Below are positions 37,532 to 46,482 of a stretch of DNA of 64,000 nt, one piece after another. Both the position numbers and the translations under genes were made by a program. The first letter of the stretch is position 1. Every line of letters begins with the position of its first letter. The notes beneath the pieces are model-generated. The model was given only the letters and a program-made list of their open reading frames with translations. It ran no database searches and had not been told where the DNA came from. Origin of the DNA: Thermobifida alba (GTDB lineage Bacteria; Actinomycetota; Actinomycetes; Streptosporangiales; Streptosporangiaceae); NCBI RefSeq assembly GCF_023208015.1, contig NZ_CP051627.1, positions 3,578,422-3,642,421 of the forward strand, given 5' to 3'.

Positions 37532-37894
37532 TCAGTAGACCAGCGCCTGGACCCCGTCCGCCATGACCTCCTCGACGAAGGTGGGGGCGCCCGCGATCCG
37601 CACGCCCTCGACCAGGTCCGCCTCGGTCAGCGAACGCCGCGCCGCACACTGGGTGCAGACGGTGACCTGCCCGCCCGCCAGGACCGCGTCGAGCAGCTCG
37701 TCGAGCGGAGCCGCGTGCGGCAGCGTGAACCGCTCCGCCCGGCCGGGGACCGCCAGCCAACTCGCCTCCCCGGTCAGCCACAGCGACACCCGCACCCCGC
37801 TCGCCACCGCTGCCGCCGCCACCGTGAACGCCTGGTTGCAGCGTTCGGGGGAGTCCTCACCGGCGGTCGCCTTGATCACCAACACGCGTTCCAT
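37532..37894 (-). CDS. DsrE family protein
   Basis: 120 residues. The DsrE/F fold is seen in VLVIKATAGEDSPERCNQAF, VRVSLWLTGEASWLAVPG and the final ADGVQALVY. It has the Cys-x-x-Cys pair VCTQCAARR near residue 80. The family includes sulfur-relay subunits (TusD/DsrE) and stand-alone proteins of unknown role. No other sulfur-relay genes are adjacent, so a relay role is unproven. Cytosolic. Confidence 0.88.
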   Translation of the reverse strand: MERVLVIKATAGEDSPERCNQAFTVAAAAVASGVRVSLWLTGEASWLAVPGRAERFTLPHAAPLDELLDAVLAGGQVTVCTQCAARRSLTEADLVEGVRIAGAPTFVEEVMADGVQALVY

Positions 37895-37966
37895 GCCGTC
37901 AGCGTAACGCCCGTGTCCGCCGCGGTCCCACGGTTCGCCGGGATCGCGGTGCTCCGTCCCCGGAGG

Positions 37967-40828
37967 TCACCCGGCGGCGAGAGCGTCGCGCAGCGCCCGC
38001 GCCTCCCGGACCAACCGGGTCCGCCCCTTCCGTGCGGCCACCTGCGTCACCTCGGGGATCTCCCCCCGGGCACCGCAGCGGCCCGCGCACTCGGCGGCCA
38101 CCGCGACCAGGTCGGCCAGCCCGCGCGGCGCGGGGCCGTCGCAGCAGCGGAGCAGGCCGGGCAGGACGGCCTCCAGCACCGACCAGACCGTGCCGTAGGC
38201 GCCGCCCGCCGCCGCGTCCCGCAGCGCCGCGGCCAGCCTCGTCGGGACGACCGCCCCGACGCGCACCGCCTCGCCCAGGCAGCGGCCGAGCAGCGCCGCG
38301 TCCAGGTCGCCGCGCGCCGCCAGGGCCAGCAGGGCGTCGACCGCCGCGGGCCGGTCCTCGGCCTCCGCCACGCCCAGCGCGCAGGCCACCCCCATGTGCA
38401 GGGCCGTTCCCGCCCCGCCCCCGGCCTCCGCCAGGACGGGCAGCAGCCGCACCGTCCCGCTCGCGCCCCCGTCGGCCGCGTCGACGTAGGCCCGCTGCAG
38501 CCGCAGGGCGAGCAGCCGCCGGGAGACCGGCAGCATCGCCAGCCAGTGCGGGTCGGGGAGGTGGCGGCAGAGGTCCCGGTCGTCGACGCCGCCCCCCTCC
38601 AGCAGCGCCCCGAAGACCTCGTGCAGCGCGCCGGGCGGGGCCACCGCCCCGCTGGCGACCAGGAGAGCGCCCGCCGGGGTGCCGTCGCCGCCGGGACCGT
38701 CCCAGGGAGCGCGTTCCACCGGTTCGGGCAGGCCGCCGGCCGCCAGCCACGCGGCGAGCCGCCGCCCCGCCGACCCCGCCAGCTTCCCGGCGCGGTCCAG
38801 GACCTCGTCCGGGCAGGCCGCGGCATCCACCCGCAGCAGCGCCTGGGAGAGGTCGACCTCCCCGGGGGACACGCCGGCGTCCTCGTAGGCCGCGATCCGG
38901 GCGACCAGTTCGGCCGGGTCGATCCGCCCGTCCACGGCGGTGGGGGTGGCCAGCAGGAACGGCGGCGGATCGGTGGCCAGGCGCTGGGCGACCTCGTGCA
39001 GCCGCGCCCGGATGACCCGGCTGAACCGGCTGGGGGCCCGCCCCGGAAGCCACTGCTCCCGCCACGCCCACAGGACTCCCGGGTCCTCCTCGCCCAGCAG
39101 ATGGGCCAGGACGTACCGCAGGTCCCCGGGACGCCACTCCCGCTCCCACGGCTCCCGGGAACGCCACGAGAGGTCCCAGGGGCAGGCGCGGGCGACCGGT
39201 TCGAGCGCCGCGACCAGCCCGTCGAGGTCGCGGTGGGCGTGGCGGACCAGGCCGTCCAGGGCGCGTTCGAAGGTGGGGACGTCGACCGCGCGGACGGCGG
39301 CCCACCCGCCCCGGGTCCGCTGGACCACCGCGCCGACCTCCTCGGCGACCTCGGCCGGGGTGGCCGGAGGAGGGGCCAGCGGCGCGGGCACGGCCACCGG
39401 GGGCAGCAGGTCGGCCGGCTCCGCGGCCGCGGACGGTGCCGTGCCGAGGAGTCCGGCGGCGCGGTCGCGCAGTCCCGGGTGGAGCGCGGCCGACGCCGCG
39501 GCCAGGCCGGCGCGGACCTCCTCGGGGGCGTGCGGCAGGTGGCGGGCGGCCACCTGCCAGGCCCTCTCCTGGAGGGTGACGTCCTCGTGGCCGAAGAGGC
39601 CGGTGACGGCCGACACCACCACCCCGGCGCGGGAGGCGTCGCGCCGGGCCGACCGGTCCAGCCAGGACAGCTGGGCGCGCAGCAGCTTCTTCTGGGGGCG
39701 GAACAGCACCGACCGGGAGGCGTCGGCGAACTGCTCAGCGGTGAGCCTGCCCGCGTCGTCCAGCGCCCGCAGCCTCCGCTGGACGTGTTCCGCGACGGCG
39801 GAGGGCGTCTCGGACAGCAGGCGCAGCAGGACCGGCACCCGCTCGCCGCACTCGTCGTCGGTGGGGTCCAGGCTGGTGAACACCTCGAAGCAGGCGGTCA
39901 GGTCGCTCGGCCGACCGCCGCGCAGCAGGCACGCCAGGGCGGTGTCAATGAGGAAGGCGCGGTCCAGGCGCCCCTCCGCGGCGAGCGCGGCCAGCGCCCG
40001 CGGCCACCGGTCGGCGTCCTCCCCGCCGGCCCCCCGCTCCGCCAGCTGGGCGACGGTGCCGCCCCGGAAGATCCGGGGCAGGAGCGTGTCGCGGAAGGGG
40101 TCGTCGCGCAGGCGGTCCAGCAGCGTGTCGGGGCGGGAGGAGGTCCGGTGGCGCCCCCCGGCGGGGTGCCAGTGCGGATGGGTGAGGTCGCGCATCCACG
40201 CCTGGACGAAGGCGTCGTGCTCGGGGGGCGGGAGGTCCGACATCAGCAGCAGTCCCCTGACCAGGGGGTACCAGAAGGACTCCGTGGTCCGGTCGCAGCG
40301 CTCCACGACGCGGGCCACCAGGTCGGCCCGCCACCGTGCGGGGCGGTCGGCCAGGACCTGCAGGAGCCGGTCGGTGTCGCGGGGCTCCGTGCTCGCCCAC
40401 CACAGCTCGTCGCTGATGATCCAGCGGACCGCCGCCGCGGGGGTCGGCTCGCACGCGACTCCGGCCAGGCGCAGGATCTGCCGGTGTCGCTCGTAGCGGA
40501 TGCTCGTCGCGTCCCAGTCGTCCCGGAGCAGGCGCAGGAACCGCTCCAGGTAGGGGACGCAGGAGCCCCGGTCCCGCTCCGGCAGCGCCGCCAGCCTCGG
40601 GAACAGGTCCTCCTTGCGGACGTCCGTCACGGCCGCGACCACCCCCGCCGCCTCGGGGGTAAGCCGCCGAGCGGTCTCCTCCAGGATCTCCCGGTCCTCC
40701 TCGGTGAGCCGTCTGGCCGCCTCCAGCCGGACACCGGTGCGCCGGGCGAACCGCAGCAGCAGGTCCACCGGGTCGTCGGCCGGCGGCTCCGGCGCGGTTC
40801 GCGGCTCCGGCGCGGGGGACGTGCTCAT
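37967..40828 (-). CDS. DUF6493 family large helical-repeat protein
   Basis: 953 residues from ATG 40828 (GGAGACAG upstream), overlapping the SWIM gene stop by 4 bp. It is almost entirely alpha-helical, Ala/Arg/Leu-rich, with HEAT-like repeating pairs. No enzyme motif is seen. The family is known from Streptomyces-type genomes beside SWIM zinc-finger genes and often MoxR ATPase/VWA genes; neither of the latter is present here. Translational coupling to the SWIM gene argues for a shared complex. Long helical repeats suggest a scaffold. Upstream frame extension is an artefact of composition. Confidence 0.8.
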   Translation of the reverse strand: MSTSPAPEPRTAPEPPADDPVDLLLRFARRTGVRLEAARRLTEEDREILEETARRLTPEAAGVVAAVTDVRKEDLFPRLAALPERDRGSCVPYLERFLRLLRDDWDATSIRYERHRQILRLAGVACEPTPAAAVRWIISDELWWASTEPRDTDRLLQVLADRPARWRADLVARVVERCDRTTESFWYPLVRGLLLMSDLPPPEHDAFVQAWMRDLTHPHWHPAGGRHRTSSRPDTLLDRLRDDPFRDTLLPRIFRGGTVAQLAERGAGGEDADRWPRALAALAAEGRLDRAFLIDTALACLLRGGRPSDLTACFEVFTSLDPTDDECGERVPVLLRLLSETPSAVAEHVQRRLRALDDAGRLTAEQFADASRSVLFRPQKKLLRAQLSWLDRSARRDASRAGVVVSAVTGLFGHEDVTLQERAWQVAARHLPHAPEEVRAGLAAASAALHPGLRDRAAGLLGTAPSAAAEPADLLPPVAVPAPLAPPPATPAEVAEEVGAVVQRTRGGWAAVRAVDVPTFERALDGLVRHAHRDLDGLVAALEPVARACPWDLSWRSREPWEREWRPGDLRYVLAHLLGEEDPGVLWAWREQWLPGRAPSRFSRVIRARLHEVAQRLATDPPPFLLATPTAVDGRIDPAELVARIAAYEDAGVSPGEVDLSQALLRVDAAACPDEVLDRAGKLAGSAGRRLAAWLAAGGLPEPVERAPWDGPGGDGTPAGALLVASGAVAPPGALHEVFGALLEGGGVDDRDLCRHLPDPHWLAMLPVSRRLLALRLQRAYVDAADGGASGTVRLLPVLAEAGGGAGTALHMGVACALGVAEAEDRPAAVDALLALAARGDLDAALLGRCLGEAVRVGAVVPTRLAAALRDAAAGGAYGTVWSVLEAVLPGLLRCCDGPAPRGLADLVAVAAECAGRCGARGEIPEVTQVAARKGRTRLVREARALRDALAAG

Positions 40829-42195
40829 CTGCTGTCTCCTTCGGGTCGGACGACGGTACCTCGGGCGAGGCGGACGGCGAGGACGTGGGAGCACGGTCCG
40901 CGTCCGCCCCGGTACCGCGTCCACCACGGGCAGGTGCAGGTGGACTCCCCGCCGCCCGAGCGGACCCGGTGGACGCGGTCGGCGTCGACGGTGACGGCGG
41001 CCAGGTCGCCGTCGAGGCGGACCGCGCCGGCGGCGACGAGGGAGCGGGCCATCCGCAGGCGGGGGTTGCGCCGCTCGGCGTGCGCGGCGTCGTAGGGGAG
41101 CTCCCGGTGGAAGTGGGCGGCCTCGGCGGTGTCGTAGCCGACCCGGCCCGCCGTCCCCAGCAGGGTGAGGGCGGCGCGCACCCGGGCGGGGGCCAGCCCG
41201 GCCTGCTCGGCGAGGTCGGCGACGTCCAGGCGCGGCTCCCAGGCCAGCAGCGCCGCGACCCGGTCGGCGTCGGCGGCGTCGGCGTCGGCCAGCGCCTCCA
41301 AGGCCGACCCCTCCCCGGAGAAGCCCCGGGCCGCGCTCGGCGACAGGGTGAGGGTGAGGCGCATCCCCGGCAGCACCACCTCCCAGGCGGCGGCGACGGG
41401 TTCGCTGCGCGCGGTCACCGGCGGCCCGTACACCCGCAGGGCGCGGGCGTACCGCAGCACCCGGCCCAGCGCGGCCAGGCGCACGGGGCCGGGCAGGCAG
41501 ACCGCGCCGGGCACGGGCCTGCTGGTGCGCCGCAGGGTGCGCCCGCCGGGCACCACCCAGCCGGGGTCGCGGGAGCCGCGGGGCAGCGAACGCAGGAAAC
41601 GGACCGCCTCGGCCGCGGGGACCTCGCCGCGCAGGTCGAAGGTGGAGGCGATGACCTGCGTCTCGGCGAACCCGCGCAGCCAGCGGTCGGGCAGCGGCAC
41701 CTTCTTCTCCACCACCGCGCCGTCCGGGGTGGCCACCGCCAGCTCGTCGGGGCCCACGCTCAGGTGCAGGGGATCGGCGCCGCCCACCCGGGCCAGGGCC
41801 TCCCGCAGCGGGTCGTTGACGTCGACGTTGGTGGTGCCGTGGCCGACCTCGCCGCCGTCGAGCCCGGCGGCCAGGACGTCCAGGCGCGCGTAGACGCCCC
41901 CGCAGGCGGAGAACGACTCGAACCGGAGCCGGTCGCCGTTCCCGGTGACCACGGGGTCCCGTGAGGCGTCCGGGAACTGCCGGTGGTAGCGGGCCGCGGC
42001 GACGTCCGCCACGCTCAGCAGCGCCGCCGCGGCAGCCCCCGGCTCGGTGAGGAAACCGCTGAAGAACCGGGGGTGCGGGTGGGAGCCGGCGGGCGTCAGT
42101 CCCGTCGAGGTCTGCAGGCAGAGGCGTCCTCCGGCTCCCCCGAAGTCGAGGGTCGAGGAGCACCGGTAGCTGGGGGCGTGCACCGCTTCCGTCAT
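40825..42195 (-). CDS. SWIM zinc-finger protein
   Basis: 456 residues. The C-terminal SWIM motif CxCxnCxH is clear: STCTCPWWTR (two Cys) and GPCSHVLAVRLARG (Cys, His), around residues 418-445. The bulk upstream is alpha/beta without recognised catalytic residues; a winged-helix-like stretch lies near LDVADLAEQAGLAPARVRAAL. SWIM fingers bind DNA or protein. It is coupled to the DUF6493 gene by an ATGA overlap. Role unknown; a DNA-linked stress or conflict function is a guess. Confidence 0.88.
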   Translation of the reverse strand: MTEAVHAPSYRCSSTLDFGGAGGRLCLQTSTGLTPAGSHPHPRFFSGFLTEPGAAAAALLSVADVAAARYHRQFPDASRDPVVTGNGDRLRFESFSACGGVYARLDVLAAGLDGGEVGHGTTNVDVNDPLREALARVGGADPLHLSVGPDELAVATPDGAVVEKKVPLPDRWLRGFAETQVIASTFDLRGEVPAAEAVRFLRSLPRGSRDPGWVVPGGRTLRRTSRPVPGAVCLPGPVRLAALGRVLRYARALRVYGPPVTARSEPVAAAWEVVLPGMRLTLTLSPSAARGFSGEGSALEALADADAADADRVAALLAWEPRLDVADLAEQAGLAPARVRAALTLLGTAGRVGYDTAEAAHFHRELPYDAAHAERRNPRLRMARSLVAAGAVRLDGDLAAVTVDADRVHRVRSGGGESTCTCPWWTRYRGGRGPCSHVLAVRLARGTVVRPEGDSR

Positions 42196-42237
42196 GTCCC
42201 GTGACCCTAGGGGCCGGCAGTGACAGGGAGGGCCGGT

Positions 42238-42585
42238 TCAGCTCCGGTGCGGCCAGGGCAGGAGGCGTCCCGCCGCTTCCAGACGGTGGATGAAGTCCCA
42301 GTCCATCTTCGTGTCCAGGTCCCACGAGGGATGGAAGCTGCCGGGGATCCTCGGGTCGCCCAGGCCCAGGCTGTCCACGACGAAGTCCAGCAGCTTCGGC
42401 TGCATCCGGCGCAGACAGGCGTCGACGGCCTCGGCGTAGGTCAGCGACTCGCGGATGGTGATGAGCGTCCCGTACCGGTGCCGGGTGAGGAGGAACGGCA
42501 CACGCGGCGGGAGCGGGCTGTAGGTGAGGGAGAGTTTCGGGCGGCGGGGGCCCGCCCTGGGACGACCGTGCGGCGGCTGCGGCAT
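42238..42585 (-). CDS. small hypothetical protein
   Basis: 115 residues from ATG 42585, AAGAGGTC upstream. It has a basic Pro-rich start, then YGTLITIRESLTYAEAVDAC and a C-terminal WDLDTKMDWDFIHRLEAAGR. No signal, membrane helix or known family. It reads in the same direction as the SWIM gene (42 bp apart) and may be co-transcribed with it. Confidence 0.6.
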   Translation of the reverse strand: MPQPPHGRPRAGPRRPKLSLTYSPLPPRVPFLLTRHRYGTLITIRESLTYAEAVDACLRRMQPKLLDFVVDSLGLGDPRIPGSFHPSWDLDTKMDWDFIHRLEAAGRLLPWPHRS

Positions 42586-42785
42586 GTCTGACCTCTTCGT
42601 CACGTTGCGGGCGCGGCGGCCGCTCGGGGGATTCAGGGTCTTCGCGCCTCCGTCCCGATCCCCGGCGACCAGCACACTACGTTTTGTCACCATTCTTACA
42701 TCCCGGTCGAGGGCCGCGGAGAAAGCTTCAGCGGTTCCGGGGGCCCGCCGCCTCCCCGCGGGGTGCGCCGCCCGGTGCCGACCGC

Positions 42786-43289
42786 TCAGTGCAGTGCGCC
42801 GTTGCCGCTCATGCGTCTGCGTCTGGCCCGGTGCACCACGAGCAGCGCCTGGACGCGCGCGGTCTCCAGGGCCTGCTCCACGAGCGCCCGCGCCTCCTCC
42901 TCCGGCATGTCGGCGGTGTCGGCCTGCAGGTCGGTGTAGATGCGCTGCAGCAGCTCCTCGTTGCCGAGCAGGTAGCGGCGGGTCTCGGTGCCCTGGCTCT
43001 CGTCGCGGACCACGGAGATGAGGTCGTTGACCTCCTCGGGATCCCCGCCCGAGGCCATGCGCTCGATCGACCCGCGCGTCCACCCCAGCTTGAACTCCAA
43101 CTTGGCGCACAGGTCCCGGCTGTAGCGGGACCGCCTGCCGCTCTCCAGGTCCTGCAGCAGGCGCGGCGGGATCTTCGGGGTCTGCTGGGCGAACTCCGTC
43201 CGGCTGCGCCCCAGCTCCTCGCGGCGGGCTCTGACGGCCGCCGCGATGGACGCCGTATGTTCGCCAAAGTCGATGCTGGGGCGGGCCAT
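42786..43289 (-). CDS. XRE-family DNA-binding protein
   Basis: 167 residues from ATG 43289 (MARPSIDFGEHTASIAAAVR). The N-terminal helix-turn-helix covers about 15-72 (ELGRSRTEFAQQTPKIPPRLLQDLESGRR would span it; key residues Arg-Ser-Arg-Thr-Glu-Phe of helix 2). The C-terminal half is a charged helical region (ETRRYLLGNEELLQRIYTDL, MPEEEARALVEQALETARVQ). Probably a local transcription regulator; target unknown. Confidence 0.78.
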   Translation of the reverse strand: MARPSIDFGEHTASIAAAVRARREELGRSRTEFAQQTPKIPPRLLQDLESGRRSRYSRDLCAKLEFKLGWTRGSIERMASGGDPEEVNDLISVVRDESQGTETRRYLLGNEELLQRIYTDLQADTADMPEEEARALVEQALETARVQALLVVHRARRRRMSGNGALH

Positions 43290-43617
43290 GGCTGTCGGTC
43301 TCCTCCGTGTCGGGGACGTCGGGTCATGCCGGTCATTCCCGCTGACGCCCTCTCCCAATACCGCCGCCGACCCTAACGGACGGACCGCCCCCGTGACCGG
43401 GGGAACGAGATCCGCGGCACTCCTCCGAAGTGGAGATTCGGCACCTAACGGACGTCGGGGAACGATATGGTTTCTTCAGCGATAGTCATCGCCTCTCTCC
43501 GCGACACCAGCCCCGTGCGCCGTGGGCGGCTGCGGTTGACCACCCCTCTCCCCGGTCCCCGGGACGGCGGGTCCCCCCCGCGGCTCGTCGCGAGATCCAG
43601 ACGACTGTGAAAGAGGC
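43290..43617. promoter_or_regulatory. 328-base divergent spacer with 11-bp direct repeat
   Basis: No gene seen. It carries two copies of CCTAACGGACG (43372-43382 and 43444-43454), 72 bp apart, between the XRE regulator (-) and the membrane PH-like gene (+). They could be binding sites for that XRE protein. Unproven. Confidence 0.4.
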
Positions 43618-44103
43618 ATGTCCGTGACCCAGAAGGTTCGCCTCACCTGCCCGTTGGGGCGCAAGCATGTCGAACTGTGGGGCGGCGCGGCGCTGGCGGC
43701 GCTCGGCGGGGTCGTCATCGCGATGGATCCGTCCCACTGGGCCAGTGTGGTGTTGGGTGTGCTGGTCATCGGCGGCGGCCTGGCCGTGCTGTGGCACGGC
43801 CTGCGCGCCAAGTCCCCCGTACTGGAGATCGACGACCAGGACTTCTGCTACATCCGCGGCCGCTACGTGGTCCGCGTGCCGTTCTCCGAGATCGGCTCCT
43901 ACTACCTGCTGCCCGGCCGCACCCGGTCGCTCGGCCTGTGCGACCCCACGGGACGCCCGAAGGTCTTCCCGTCCGTGGAGGGCCGCCGCGCCGGACGCCC
44001 CTACCTGCCGCTGACCGGCCTGACCTCGCCGGCCAAGGTCGACGCGTTCATGAGCACCGCGGGCATCCCGCCCCGCGACCGGTCGCTCACCTCGGGGTCC
44101 TGA
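43618..44103 (+). CDS. membrane protein with a PH-like domain, hypothetical
   Basis: 161 residues. Two hydrophobic helices (about 19-36 and 41-60) are followed by a small beta domain: PVLEIDDQDFCYIRGRYVVR, FSEIGSYYLLPGRTRSLGLC. This helix-pair plus beta arrangement resembles short bacterial PH-domain proteins (STM3941 type). No enzymatic residues. Function unknown. It ends before a perfect hairpin facing the ABC transporter operon. Confidence 0.65.
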   Translation: MSVTQKVRLTCPLGRKHVELWGGAALAALGGVVIAMDPSHWASVVLGVLVIGGGLAVLWHGLRAKSPVLEIDDQDFCYIRGRYVVRVPFSEIGSYYLLPGRTRSLGLCDPTGRPKVFPSVEGRRAGRPYLPLTGLTSPAKVDAFMSTAGIPPRDRSLTSGS

Positions 44104-44119
44104 CCTGCCGTCCGCAGCC

Positions 44120-44155
44120 CGGTGGGGCCGTCCCGCTGCCGGGACGGCCCCACCG
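44120..44155. terminator. bidirectional hairpin
   Basis: Perfect 16-bp stem (44120-44135 with 44140-44155) with a 4-base loop, between the convergent PH-like gene and the ABC transporter binding-protein gene. Confidence 0.75.
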
Positions 44156-44181
44156 TTCGTTCCGCTCCGTCACCCGGCGGG

Positions 44182-45129
44182 TCAGAACTCCAGGTCGGCC
44201 CCCGCCTCACCGAGGGTGCGCTCGATGAACTCGGGGTTGGCGGCCAGCCACTCGCGGGCGCCGGCCTCCGGGTCGTCCTCGTGGTCGGCGAGGACGGCCT
44301 GCTCCAGGGAGCTCAGCTCGTCGTCGCTGAGCTCGAAGTTGCCGAGCCACTCGGCCAGCTCCGGGAAGTCCTCGCTGAAGCCGGCGCGGCCCACCGCGTG
44401 GATCTCCTCGGCGCCGCCCATCGCGCCCTCGGGGTCCTCCAGGTCCTTCAGGTCGTACTGGGCGTAGGCGATGTGCGGCCGCCACAGGGTGACCACGATC
44501 GGCTCCTCGTCGGCGATCGCCGCGTCCAGCTCGGCGAGCATCGCCGCGGTGGAGGACTCGATCAGCTCGTAGTCGTCCAGGCCGTAGGTGGGGATGGCCT
44601 CTTCCTTGGTGGTGCGCACCAGGCCGGACCCGGACTCGATGCCGACGATCCGGCCGCCGAACAGGTCGGCGTTGTCGGCCAGGTCGGCGATGGAGTCCAC
44701 CTCGTCCACGTAGGAGGGGACGGTGAGGGTCAGCACGGCGTTGTCGTACCAGGCCCCGAGGTCCTCGACCTTGTCGCCGTACTCCTCCCAGTAGTCGGCG
44801 TGGGTGAGGGGAAGCCAGGTGTCCAGGAACATGTCGACGTCGCCGTTGGCCACGCCCTGGTACATGGGGGCCACGTCGACCTCGGTGATGGTCACCTCGT
44901 AGTCGAGCTCTTCGAGGAGCACCTTCCACATGTTGGTGGTGGCGATGGCCTCCTCCCACGGGATCAGGGCGATCTCGATCTGCTTGTCGCCGCCCTGCCC
45001 GGATCCCTCGTCTCCGCCGCCCGCCAGGCCGCTTCCGCCGTCTCCTCCACAGGCGGTGGCCAGCAGGGCCAGCGAGGCCAGCCCTGCGGTGACCGAGGCG
45101 AGGCGCCGGGTGCGCTTGGTGGGTTTCAC
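44182..45129 (-). CDS. opuAC: glycine betaine/choline ABC transporter substrate-binding lipoprotein
   Basis: 315 residues from GTG 45129 (GAAGGGAACC upstream). The lipoprotein signal ends in LLATACGG with the lipid-bearing Cys at about 26, followed by a Gly-rich tether. The OpuAC/ProX-type domain has IALIPWEEAIATTNMWKVLL, DVDMFLDTWLPLTHADYWEE and VVTLWRPHIAYAQYDLK, with several Trp residues suited to a quaternary-ammonium cage. It delivers betaine, choline or a related solute to the permease encoded upstream. Last gene of the operon. Confidence 0.9.
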   Translation of the reverse strand: MKPTKRTRRLASVTAGLASLALLATACGGDGGSGLAGGGDEGSGQGGDKQIEIALIPWEEAIATTNMWKVLLEELDYEVTITEVDVAPMYQGVANGDVDMFLDTWLPLTHADYWEEYGDKVEDLGAWYDNAVLTLTVPSYVDEVDSIADLADNADLFGGRIVGIESGSGLVRTTKEEAIPTYGLDDYELIESSTAAMLAELDAAIADEEPIVVTLWRPHIAYAQYDLKDLEDPEGAMGGAEEIHAVGRAGFSEDFPELAEWLGNFELSDDELSSLEQAVLADHEDDPEAGAREWLAANPEFIERTLGEAGADLEF

Positions 45130-45231
45130 GTGGTGGTTCCCTTCTTCATTGGCTTCACGCTTCCGTGCGGGACGGGGAAGCGTGCACTGCCGCACGCTCG
45201 TGGAGCGGCAGCACGGTCTGTGGTTGTCGGC

Positions 45232-46482
45232 TCAGGCCGCGGCCGCCTGTTCGGCGCGGGCCTGCGGGGAGCGGCGGGTGACCGCGGCGGTGAGCCGGTC
45301 GAGGAAGATCGCGAGGATGACGACGGCGATGCCGCCCTCGAAGCCGAGCGCGCCGTCGTTGCGGGAGATGCCCTGGTAGACCTGGTTGCCCAGGCCGCCC
45401 GCGCCGACCATGCCGGCGATGACCACCATGGACAGGCCGAGCATGATCACCTGGTTGACCCCCGCCATGATCGTCGACAGCGCCAGCGGCAGCTGGATGC
45501 CGGTGAGGATCTTGGCGGGCGGCGCGCCGAACGCCTCGCCCGCCTCGACGATCTCCTTGTCGATCTGCCGGATGCCCAGCTCGGTGAGGCGCACCCCGGG
45601 CGGCATCGCGAAGATGACGGTCGCCACGACCCCGGGGACGGCGCCGAGCGAGAAGAAGAAGATCGCCGGAATCAGGTAGACGAAGGCGGGCATCGTCTGC
45701 ATGAGGTCCAGGACCGGCTTGACGACCCGGCTGACCACGGTGCTGTAGGCGGCCAGCACACCGATGGGGATGGCGATGATCACCGCGATGAGGCTGGCCA
45801 CCAGGACCAGGGACAGCGTGGACATGGCGTTGTTCCACTGGCCGATGCTGATCACGACGGTGAGCGCGACCAGCGAGAACACGCCCAGCTTCCAGCCCGC
45901 CACCGCCCACGCCAGGGCGCTGAGCAGCAGCATCACGAGGGTGGCCGTGGGCTGGCCGATCACCCCGGGGACCGCGTCGAACAGCAGCCAGCCGCACAGG
46001 ATCGTCACCAGCCAGCCGCCGGCCACGGCGGCGACCAGCGGCAGCCGGATCCGGTGGACCGCGGCCACGACCACCAGGGCCGCGAGCGCGACGATCCCGA
46101 TGACCAGGTTGGACTCCACCCCGTCCTGGCCGAACAGGTGCATCGCCCACAGGAAGAGCTGCGGCGGCGAGTGGTTGACCAGGGTGTCGCCCAGCGCGAA
46201 CGCGGCCTGCCCCACGTACAGGGCGACGGCCGTGCCGGCGATGACCAGCACCGGGATGGGGCGGGCGCGCACCAAGACCGCCACCAGGACGGCGGCCGCG
46301 ATGGCGGTCAGCTGGGCGGCCTGGGGTTCGGTGAGGAAGTCCCGGAGCGTGGTGACCGACCAGTCGATGGTGGCGCCGATGGCGTCGAAGAGTCCGCCGA
46401 AGTGCTCCTTGAGCCACTCGTTCAGCGCTTCGAAGCCCTCACCGAGCGGCAGCCGCGGCGGGAAGGGGAACAGCCAGCTCAC
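45232..46482 (-). CDS. opuAB: glycine betaine/choline ABC transporter permease
   Basis: 416 residues, longer than a minimal ProW because of a hydrophobic N-terminal half. The C-terminal 200 residues form the MetI-type permease domain; the EAA-like coupling loop is EIVEAGEAFGAPPAKILTGI. At least eight membrane helices are seen. GTG 46482 overlaps the ATPase stop by 4 bp. It forms the channel of the betaine-type importer with the ATPase and binding protein. Direction and order: ATPase, permease, binding protein. Confidence 0.92.
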   Translation of the reverse strand: MSWLFPFPPRLPLGEGFEALNEWLKEHFGGLFDAIGATIDWSVTTLRDFLTEPQAAQLTAIAAAVLVAVLVRARPIPVLVIAGTAVALYVGQAAFALGDTLVNHSPPQLFLWAMHLFGQDGVESNLVIGIVALAALVVVAAVHRIRLPLVAAVAGGWLVTILCGWLLFDAVPGVIGQPTATLVMLLLSALAWAVAGWKLGVFSLVALTVVISIGQWNNAMSTLSLVLVASLIAVIIAIPIGVLAAYSTVVSRVVKPVLDLMQTMPAFVYLIPAIFFFSLGAVPGVVATVIFAMPPGVRLTELGIRQIDKEIVEAGEAFGAPPAKILTGIQLPLALSTIMAGVNQVIMLGLSMVVIAGMVGAGGLGNQVYQGISRNDGALGFEGGIAVVILAIFLDRLTAAVTRRSPQARAEQAAAA

